From Mucilaginibacter sp. L196 (GTDB lineage: Bacteria; Bacteroidota; Bacteroidia; Sphingobacteriales; Sphingobacteriaceae): DNA of 64,000 nt. The notes below the pieces were generated by a model. The model did not search any database and had not been told where the DNA came from. It was given only the letters and a program-made list of their open reading frames with translations. The stretch covers positions 1,098,292 through 1,162,291 of the forward strand of contig NZ_LMUO01000019.1 in assembly GCF_009765905.1 (NCBI RefSeq), given 5' to 3'. The translations under genes and the position numbers were made by a program. Below, in pieces: positions 58,138-64,000 of this stretch (the stretch's first letter is position 1; the number at the start of each line of letters is the position of its first letter).

Positions 58138-60279
58138 TTATTCAGGAATTAAACCACGGTTTTTTTCCATTGGTTTAATGTCCGGGTTATGTCCCCTGAA
58201 ATCACGGAACATTTTGCCATACTCAATGGTATTACCACGTGAAAGGATCATATCGCGGAAACGCTGACCATTAGCCCTTGTCAAACCACCGTTTTCTGTA
58301 AACCACGAGAATGCATCATCGTCCAGCATCTCGGTCCATAAATAAGCATAATAACCGGCAGCGTAACCGTTGCTCCAGATGTGTAAAAAGTAACTTGAAC
58401 GGTAACGCGGTGGAACTTGCGATAAGTTCAACCCGGTTTCTTGCAGGGCCATAGCCTCAAATTTATCAGCATCCTGTAAAGGCGCTGCTGCGCTAAGCTC
58501 ATGCCATTTCATATCTAATGATGCGGCTGCTAATATTTCTGTTAAAGCATATCCCTGGTTAAATTTAGATGCCTTTTTGATCTTATCAACCAAAGCCTGC
58601 GGCATTGGCTGACCAGTTTTATAATGCACAGCGTAGTTCTTAAATACCTGCGGATACAAAGCCCAGTGTTCATTAAACTGTGATGGAAATTCCACAAAAT
58701 CACGCGCTACACTGGTTCCTGAAATACTTACATATTGTTGGTCGGCAAAGAAACCATGTAAGGCATGTCCAAATTCATGAAACATGGTAGTTACATCGTC
58801 AAAGCTGATTAAAGCAGGTTGACCCGGTGCTGGCTTGGTAAAGTTACACACATTATAAATAACAGGCTGAGTGCCCAATAATTTCGATTGATCAACCATA
58901 TTACTCATCCAGGCACCGCCATTTTTGTTATCACGCTTAAAATAATCGCAGTAGAACAAGCCAATAGTTTTGCCATCTTTATCTATCACTTCAAATACCC
59001 TTACGTCTTTTTGGTAAACAGGTATGTCGTGGCGTTCTTTAAATGTTAGGCCATAAAGCTGGTTAGCTGTATAAAATACCCCATTCTGCAAAACCTTATT
59101 CAACTCAAAGTATGGTTTTACATCGCTTTCATTCAAATCATATTTCTGCTTGCGCACTTGTTCTGCATAAAAATCCCAATCCCAGGGCTGTAATTTAAAG
59201 CCACCTTTTTGTTGGTCGATGACCGCTTGTATATCAGTAGCTTCACTTTTTGCCTTAGCTGTAGCAGCAGGCACTAATTGCGCGAAGAATTTATCAACCG
59301 CTTCAGGTGTTTTAGCCATTTGATCCTGTAAAACCCAAGCCGCATAGTTAGGATAACCTAAAAGCTTTGCTTTCTCGGCCCTTAACTTCGCTATGTTAAC
59401 AATGGTTTTGCGGGTATCATTAGAGTCACTTTTCTCTGCGCGTATCCATGATGCATTAAACAACTTCGCACGAACATCACGATTGCTTAACGATTGCAGC
59501 AAAGGCTGCTGCGTTGTATTTTGTAACGATATAAGATATTTGCTTTTAGATTTATTAGCCTTCGCGTTTTGAGCCAATGCATCAATATCGCTTTGTGCCA
59601 ATCCGGCTAAATCAGCAGTGTTATTAATTTCTAAACCACCGGCCTTTGCAGCAGCTAATAATTGATTATTAAATTTAGCGGTAAGTGATGCTTCCTGGCC
59701 ATTTAGTTTTTTTAAATTCTCTTTATCAGCATCAGACAGTTTTGCACCGGCCTGAACAAACTGCTGGTAGTAAAATTTAACCAAACGGTTTGATTCCGCA
59801 TCCAATTTTGAATTTGTGCTGTCGTTATAAACAGCTTCAACCCGTTTAAATAATTTTGAATTTAGGTGGATGGCGTCATCAGTAGCAGCCATTTCGGGTG
59901 CTATATCTTCCTGTACTTTTTGTAATACGCTGTCGGTATTTGCGCCTGTAAGTGCGTTAAACACATTGTTCGCCCGGCGTAACAAAACACCGCTTTTTTC
60001 CATCGCCAATATGGTATTTTCAAAAGTTGGTGCGCTGGTGTCGTCCGCGATCTTTTGAATTTCGGCAAGTTGGTCTTTCATGCCTTGTTCAAGGGCCGGT
60101 TTAAAGTCGCTGTCTTTGATCTTATCAAAAGGTGGCGCCTGGAACGGGAGGGAGCTGGCTGTAAGTAATGGATTACTTGATGACGTATCTGAACTGTTGG
60201 CTGCAGATTTGTTATTACTGTTACATGAGGCCATAATTCCCATCATTGTCGCTAATGGTAATATAAATAATGTTTTCAT
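58138..60279 (-). CDS. M3-family peptidyl-dipeptidase lipoprotein (Dcp-like)
   Basis: A 713-residue metallopeptidase. A lipoprotein signal (MKTLFILPLATMMGIMASC, Cys19 after MAS) is followed by a Ser/Asn-rich linker, a helical N domain and the catalytic part with zinc motif H501-EFGH505 (FHEFGHALHGFF). The third ligand, Glu, lies in the later FNQGYALTEILAAASLD region. Oligopeptidase A or Dcp-type enzymes remove dipeptides from peptide C-termini. The lipobox suggests periplasmic or surface location. Divergent from a putative lipoprotein gene. Confidence 0.88.
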   Translation of the reverse strand: MKTLFILPLATMMGIMASCNSNNKSAANSSDTSSSNPLLTASSLPFQAPPFDKIKDSDFKPALEQGMKDQLAEIQKIADDTSAPTFENTILAMEKSGVLLRRANNVFNALTGANTDSVLQKVQEDIAPEMAATDDAIHLNSKLFKRVEAVYNDSTNSKLDAESNRLVKFYYQQFVQAGAKLSDADKENLKKLNGQEASLTAKFNNQLLAAAKAGGLEINNTADLAGLAQSDIDALAQNAKANKSKSKYLISLQNTTQQPLLQSLSNRDVRAKLFNASWIRAEKSDSNDTRKTIVNIAKLRAEKAKLLGYPNYAAWVLQDQMAKTPEAVDKFFAQLVPAATAKAKSEATDIQAVIDQQKGGFKLQPWDWDFYAEQVRKQKYDLNESDVKPYFELNKVLQNGVFYTANQLYGLTFKERHDIPVYQKDVRVFEVIDKDGKTIGLFYCDYFKRDNKNGGAWMSNMVDQSKLLGTQPVIYNVCNFTKPAPGQPALISFDDVTTMFHEFGHALHGFFADQQYVSISGTSVARDFVEFPSQFNEHWALYPQVFKNYAVHYKTGQPMPQALVDKIKKASKFNQGYALTEILAAASLDMKWHELSAAAPLQDADKFEAMALQETGLNLSQVPPRYRSSYFLHIWSNGYAAGYYAYLWTEMLDDDAFSWFTENGGLTRANGQRFRDMILSRGNTIEYGKMFRDFRGHNPDIKPMEKNRGLIPE

Positions 60280-60358
60280 AAAAAATTTAAAAGCTGAAAT
60301 TACGAATTTCCTATATATTGCGTTGTATTAATTAAGAGCAAAAGGTTGTTATATAAAT

Positions 60359-61297
60359 ATGAGTTATAATTTAAGAAAGCTGAACATTTACGTATTTGCA
60401 TTATTAATCTTATTAACGGCTGCATGCCATCGTTCCATACCACATACAGCCGTTTCCGAGCCGTCAGCACCATTATCTTTTAAATCTATAGCTAATATTG
60501 ATTTTACCGAAGTTCGCCGCAGAATGGCCAATGGATTATCCTTTGACAAAAATGGTTTTGAAGCCGAACCAGGGTATAAGATTACTTTCCTTAAAAACGA
60601 TTCAGCCAGCGTTTGGAGCCCGGATAAAAAGGCATTTATCAACTTCCTGGTGTTTTTGGAGCCGGATTCGATATTCAACGTGGCGCGTTCGTATTTTAAA
60701 ATGAAGCACATGAGTAAAGATAGCTTGGTGCTACAGGTGCTTGAAGTACAGGGCGATACGCTGCACATGAAACACTCTTTAGTCTACATGACTTTTTATG
60801 CTAATAATTACCTGAAAAATGTACTGCATACCGACGCGAAAACCTTAGGTAAACCCGACAAACGCGATACCTTATTTATTGAGCACAAAACCGCTGTTGC
60901 GAAAAAAAATCCCGACAGTGCTTTCGCTGGGCGACAGCCGGTAACGTTAAGGAGCTTGAATCCGCTTTTAACTATCGACAGGGTAAATGTTAAGCCTGAC
61001 ATTTCTAATAATTATGATGCCTCAGATTATTACATGGATCCAGAGTTTAATATCACCATAAATAAAGCTTATGAAGATTTTGCTTATTCGTTTTGGGTTT
61101 GTGTGGGTGCTAAAGGGCAGATCACCTTTTATCGGTCAATAGATTATATTATGCCTGAATTCAGAGAATCTACCATCAAAACAATAAAAGCGATAATTGA
61201 TGGTTATTTAAAGGCATACATGACTGCAACGCCGGGTTCTACATTGGGAATTAAGCATACCAGCTGGGTTATGTTAAATGTAGTTGGGAAGAAGTAG
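60359..61297 (+). CDS. Putative lipoprotein of unknown function
   Basis: A 312-residue protein with a signal peptide and lipobox (LLTAACHRS, Cys23). The rest is soluble, mixed alpha/beta, without a motif I recognise. Late repeated pieces (TPGSTLGIKHTSWVMLNVVGKK at the end) resemble envelope proteins of the phylum. It follows a divergent M3 peptidase gene after 79 bp and is 28 bp before a TlpA-like gene, with which it may be co-transcribed. Confidence 0.65.
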   Translation: MSYNLRKLNIYVFALLILLTAACHRSIPHTAVSEPSAPLSFKSIANIDFTEVRRRMANGLSFDKNGFEAEPGYKITFLKNDSASVWSPDKKAFINFLVFLEPDSIFNVARSYFKMKHMSKDSLVLQVLEVQGDTLHMKHSLVYMTFYANNYLKNVLHTDAKTLGKPDKRDTLFIEHKTAVAKKNPDSAFAGRQPVTLRSLNPLLTIDRVNVKPDISNNYDASDYYMDPEFNITINKAYEDFAYSFWVCVGAKGQITFYRSIDYIMPEFRESTIKTIKAIIDGYLKAYMTATPGSTLGIKHTSWVMLNVVGKK

Positions 61298-61325
61298 CTT
61301 ATAGCACCTATGCCTTAATCAAAAT

Positions 61326-62513
61326 ATGAAGACAATCTTATCCGCCACTCTCTTTTTACTCCTTTCATTTAATGCGTTTTCGCAAATTAAAGTCGGCCAG
61401 CGGGTTACAAATATACCCATTCAAAATTTACTTAATGCCCCGCTTAAACAAACGCAACTAAGCGACTTCAATGGAAAAGTAATATTGCTGGAATTTTGGG
61501 CGACATATTGCGGCCCCTGTATAACTGCTATGTCTCATCTGCAGGAGCTTCAAAAAGAATGCACCGGCAAACTCCGAATAATTACAGTTACCAGCGAAAA
61601 AGAAAGCAGGATTAAAAAGTTTATTGAAAATAAACCATCCAATTTATGGTTTGCTGTAGATAGTGCCAACTTATTACAACAGTCATTTCCTTTACGTACA
61701 ATTCCTGAAAGTGTATTAATTGATAAGAATGGAGTAGTGGTAGCTATCACCGAACCTCAAAATATAACTAAACAAGTTATCGCGGATGTTATGGTAGATA
61801 AGAAAATTAATTTACCATTAAAAGATGATAATATGGTCGCTGATCCTTACGCGACTTATTTTCCTGCGGATTCAACAACACAAAGCCTTTTTGTTCTACA
61901 GCCTGAAATTAAAGGATTAAACAGTAGCAAAAAGAATTATAACAACAATAAAGCGTTTTACGGCCGAAGGCTTACTATTATAAATTTCCCATTGATGGAT
62001 CTTTACAGGATAGCTTATGGAGATATATCTTACAGAAGAGTATTAGATTTAACTTCTAAATCAGATTCAATCGAAGCCAGGCGCATGTATTGTATGGATA
62101 TTATTGTACCCACTGCTGCTGATCTGCTACCAACACTTAAACGCGAACTAAAAGCAAAATTTGATTTGCAGGCAGATTTTGAAAAGCGAACAAAACAGGT
62201 TTATGTATTAACTATTGCCGATGCCTCTAAAATAGGCCATCTAAAACCATCCACAGCGCAAGCATATAAATTTTCTTATATGTCGGGAAATTTTAACGGG
62301 CAGTATGTGCAATTAAAGGACATTGCATCTTATATTGAGAAATCCGGGATAATTAGAGCCCCCATACTTGATGAAACAAATGATAGCCATTACTATGATA
62401 TCGCGTTTACTTACTTGCCTGAAAAAAAAGGTGATTTTGAAAACGTTTTGCTTAGCCTAGGTCTGCAAGTAACGAAAACCGACCGTGATATAGATATGTT
62501 GGTCTTTAAATAA
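61326..62513 (+). CDS. TlpA-like thioredoxin fused to a DUF3738-like domain
   Basis: A 395-residue exported protein. After a signal peptide (ending NAFSQ) comes a TlpA/ResA-type thioredoxin fold with redox motif WATYCGPC (C61-x-x-C64 by rough count), FWA and the cis-proline region IPESVLID. From about 200 a second domain resembles the DUF3738 (soil-associated TIGR03435-like) fold: IINFPLMDLYRIAYG, then LKRELKAKFDLQADFEKRTKQVYVLTIAD. The thioredoxin part probably reduces or isomerises periplasmic thiols, which would suit apocytochrome reduction, but no direct link is visible. The DUF3738 part has no known function. Confidence 0.75.
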   Translation: MKTILSATLFLLLSFNAFSQIKVGQRVTNIPIQNLLNAPLKQTQLSDFNGKVILLEFWATYCGPCITAMSHLQELQKECTGKLRIITVTSEKESRIKKFIENKPSNLWFAVDSANLLQQSFPLRTIPESVLIDKNGVVVAITEPQNITKQVIADVMVDKKINLPLKDDNMVADPYATYFPADSTTQSLFVLQPEIKGLNSSKKNYNNNKAFYGRRLTIINFPLMDLYRIAYGDISYRRVLDLTSKSDSIEARRMYCMDIIVPTAADLLPTLKRELKAKFDLQADFEKRTKQVYVLTIADASKIGHLKPSTAQAYKFSYMSGNFNGQYVQLKDIASYIEKSGIIRAPILDETNDSHYYDIAFTYLPEKKGDFENVLLSLGLQVTKTDRDIDMLVFK

Positions 62514-62627
62514 ATAATTATTCTCGTTTTACGTATTCAAAATAGACAGCGTTTGGCAGAGAAAATCACTAAAATTTAAATTTTAAGCTTTTCTAGACTG
62601 ATAGAAATACTCAATTCTATCTCGATT

Positions 62628-62747
62628 TGTGGATAACACGACTGTTGAAAAGGTTGATAAACTTAACCTGTAACCGGCTATTCAGCTATAAATAATTATT
62701 ATTAATGGTTGAAAATGACTTAACTATTGTTAAAAACTTGTTAATAA
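62628..62747. other. AT-rich cluster of DnaA-box-like 9-mers
   Basis: An exact TGTGGATAA (reverse of the TTATCCACA DnaA box) sits at 62628-62636. Imperfect copies in the same orientation follow: TGTTGAAAA 62643, GGTTGATAA 62652, GGTTGAAAA 62707, TGTTAAAAA 62728 and TGTTAATAA 62739. The sequence between them is very AT-rich (TATAAATAATTATTATTAAT). A cluster like this is typical of DnaA-binding or origin-type DNA, but similar words occur by chance in AT-rich leaders, so an origin is not claimed. Confidence 0.3.
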
Positions 62748-62766
62748 AAACCTGATAATATATTTG
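62738..62766 (+). promoter_or_regulatory. Promoter of an ORF-less transcription unit
   Basis: TTG at 62738-62740, an 18-bp spacer and an exact TATATTTG box at 62759-62766 make this the best-formed promoter in the window. The first nucleotides transcribed should be near 62772. No convincing gene follows before the terminator at 63350-63390. Confidence 0.6.
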
Positions 62767-63003
62767 CGAAATGGCGATCCTGTCCCGATATTGAAATCAT
62801 CAAGAACGACGTACTTTGACAGCCTTGAGATACACAAACTGAAATTCGGGGGAACCTTCGGGGAAACTAAAGATCAGGGAGGAGTCTTATTACTTAACGG
62901 GAAAATGACGAAAGTGATTCACCGGGACAGTAATTCAAAGGTGTTATGGATACTGCAATACTTTACGAAGAATAGCAGTTTGAAATAATGACCATGAAGC
63001 AAT

Positions 63004-63267
63004 CAGCGTTAGCAGACAATGGTAATTCAGCATTCACAAAGAATAAAGAAGCATCAGCGTTGCGCGAATAACGACAGCGTTTTATCCGCAGGGTAATAAC
63101 AAAATCAGCATTCAATGAAACACTACACGGTGCCCGCGAGGGTAACGAAAGTTGAAAAGTTACATAGAATAAAGACAGCGTTTCATCCGTAGGGGTAATA
63201 ACATAAGTCCGCATAAGCAAAACAATTGATAAATCAGCATTCGCGAGAATAAAGATTAATCAGCGTC
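63004..63267 (+). repeat. Eight CAGC(G/A)TT repeats in degenerate longer units
   Basis: Copies begin at 63004, 63028, 63055, 63075, 63106, 63176, 63235 and 63261 (the last reads CAGCGTC). Several are followed or preceded by GAATAAAGA, and two by TTTyATCCGyAGGG with GTAATAACA. The recurring order suggests a decayed tandem unit of roughly 50-60 nt. Confidence 0.75.
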
Positions 63268-63349
63268 AGCAATTAACGATGACAAGATCTGGTCGGTCAG
63301 CTTACACAAAACTTGGTGCTTTCTAAGGGCTATGGCTCGAAGAGAGTTT

Positions 63350-63396
63350 GGAAACGGAAGTTCAAATCGAAAGAGGAGGCTTCCGTTTTCGTTTTT
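63350..63396 (+). terminator. Rho-independent terminator
   Basis: GGAAACGGAAG (63350-63360) pairs with CTTCCGTTTTC (63380-63390), allowing one G-U pair, with a 19-nt loop. A GTTTTTA run follows. It is the end of the candidate ncRNA unit. The remaining 117 bp to the next gene hold only its weak promoter region. Confidence 0.75.
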
Positions 63397-63513
63397 ATAG
63401 GATTTTTTGTCAGAACTCGAATTTTGATGAATTAATTGGATTTGCGGAATTATAGATCATAAACCTTCAGGGTTTCACCCCAACCTCTCCAATAATTTCC
63501 TTAATTTAGCCTT

Positions 63514-64000
63514 ATGCAGAAGGAAAGCAAAAGTAAAGCTGACGGTAAAAAGAAAATATTTGTATTAGATACCTCTGTTATCCTGTACGATCATAACGCC
63601 TTTGAAAACTTCCAGGAGCACGATGTGGCTATCCCCATTCAGGTGCTTGAAGAGTTAGATAATATGAAGAGCGGTAACGATACCCGTAACTTCGAGGCCC
63701 GCAGCTTTATCCGGCTAATGGATGACATATCCCGTAATAATTTAATTAATGATTGGCAACCGCTCAACGGGGCCAGTAAAGGGAGCTTTAAAGTTATCAT
63801 TGATACAAAAGATATTGCCGCCGATGCCGCAGCCATTTTTGGTTCCGAGAAAACGGATCACCGTATATTAAACGCTGCTTTGGTTTTACAGGAAGAGCAT
63901 CCGGAGAAAAAAGTGGTGCTGGTATCAAAAGATATATGCCTGCGGCTAAAAGCAAAATCGCTTAACCTGTATGCTGAGGATTATGAAACCGGTAAAATAA
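63514..64000 (+). CDS. PhoH family protein with N-terminal PIN domain (partial)
   Basis: ATG at 63514 opens a frame that runs 162 codons to the window edge. It begins with a PIN nuclease domain: KKIFVLDTSVILYDHNAF (first acidic metal ligand Asp), IPIQVLEELDNMKSG (Glu), DHRILNAALVL (Asp) and VVLVSKDICLRLKAKSLNL (last Asp region). This N-terminal PIN domain followed by a PhoH ATPase is the PhoH2/YlaK architecture, an RNA helicase-nuclease. The PhoH half lies beyond the window, so it is inferred from the PIN type. Confidence 0.82.
   Translation, partial: MQKESKSKADGKKKIFVLDTSVILYDHNAFENFQEHDVAIPIQVLEELDNMKSGNDTRNFEARSFIRLMDDISRNNLINDWQPLNGASKGSFKVIIDTKDIAADAAAIFGSEKTDHRILNAALVLQEEHPEKKVVLVSKDICLRLKAKSLNLYAEDYETGKI

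Larger units (their letters stand above)
62772..63396 (+). ncRNA. Candidate structured non-coding RNA of about 620 nt
   Basis: Between the strong promoter and a good terminator, no credible gene is present. The one 74-codon frame (62764-62988) starts inside the promoter box and uses GGG/GGA and ACG codons unlike its neighbours. The first 220 nt have RNA-like signs: CTGTCCCG (62780-62787) pairs with CGGGACAG (62923-62930), and a CC-UUCG-GG tetraloop hairpin lies in between. The 3' part holds eight CAGC(G/A)TT words. It does not match tmRNA, RNase P RNA or 6S RNA by its conserved motifs. Length and placement suggest a large ncRNA or a long untranslated leader of an unseen peptide. Confidence 0.35.

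Noticed and set aside
62764..62988. 74-codon open frame after the strong promoter
   Set aside because: It starts with TTG inside the -7 box, has unusual GGG/GGA/ACG codon use and resembles no known protein. The region looks more like structured RNA.
63004..63267. CRISPR array
   Set aside because: The repeated words are only 7 nt, unevenly spaced (20-70 nt) and their flanks are also related, so there are no unique spacers and no cas genes.
62772..63396. tmRNA, RNase P RNA or 6S RNA in the ORF-less region
   Set aside because: The conserved sequence hallmarks of tmRNA and RNase P RNA are absent and the length does not fit 6S RNA.

Overview
The window is 64 kb of chromosomal DNA from a Bacteroidota bacterium, most likely of the family Sphingobacteriaceae (Mucilaginibacter/Pedobacter-like). 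The reasons are the low-to-mid GC, the near absence of Shine-Dalgarno sequences, the many TAnnTTTG-type -7 promoter boxes, a gliding-motility gldC gene, TlpA-type and carboxypeptidase-regulatory-domain proteins, and the general gene content. No rRNA, tRNA, CRISPR array or intact insertion sequence was seen.

Layout. 1-5968: the start of a Tat-exported protein, a WYL regulator with two small ligand-binding-fold proteins, dihydroorotase (pyrC) divergent from a DEAD-box helicase, gldC and small membrane proteins. 6069-12894: a signalling cluster of two hybrid histidine kinases flanking stand-alone cheR and cheB, with no chemoreceptor gene. 12953-26882: cytochrome c maturation genes (ccmB, C, D, E, F) scattered around a di-haem oxidoreductase/Rieske/porin operon, glutamate dehydrogenase, a probable acquired NmrA/AraC pair and a di-haem c-type cytochrome. 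27162-46372: an exopolysaccharide locus with a short TolC-like protein, a Wzc-like co-polymerase with a degenerate kinase domain, Wzy-like polymerase, Wzx-like flippase, seven glycosyltransferase genes (one of them a tandem double GT-B), a hexapeptide acyltransferase, a WbqC-like protein and an LpxL-like acyltransferase. It is interrupted by an opposite-strand operon for an RsbU/RsbV/RsbW-type partner-switching module. No wza-type export lipoprotein and no initiating sugar-phosphate transferase is present. 46341-62513: housekeeping genes (MscS-type channel, aroQ, xerD, prmC, ribD, EamA transporter, YigZ, mgtE, bioB), a small protein/nucleotidyltransferase pair, an AurF-type di-iron protein, an M3 peptidase and two exported proteins. 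62514-63513: 1 kb without a credible gene. It holds a cluster of DnaA-box-like 9-mers, a good promoter, a stretch of RNA-like sequence with eight CAGC(G/A)TT repeats and a strong terminator. 63514-64000: the start of a PIN-PhoH gene.

How the genes may work together. The ccm genes supply haem ligation for the c-type cytochromes encoded beside them. The hybrid kinases, with CheR/CheB, could form a methylation-tuned phosphorelay. The partner-switching module sits inside the polysaccharide locus, so it is a plausible regulator of polymer production or of an alternative sigma factor. Both are inferences from position.

The items I would look at first are the ORF-less transcript-like unit at 62759-63396, the CheR/CheB/kinase cluster, the partner-switching operon inside the polysaccharide locus, the di-haem/Rieske/porin operon with a 31-bp palindromic operator-like site, and the set of -7 boxes lying exactly 4 nt from start codons, which predicts leaderless mRNAs.
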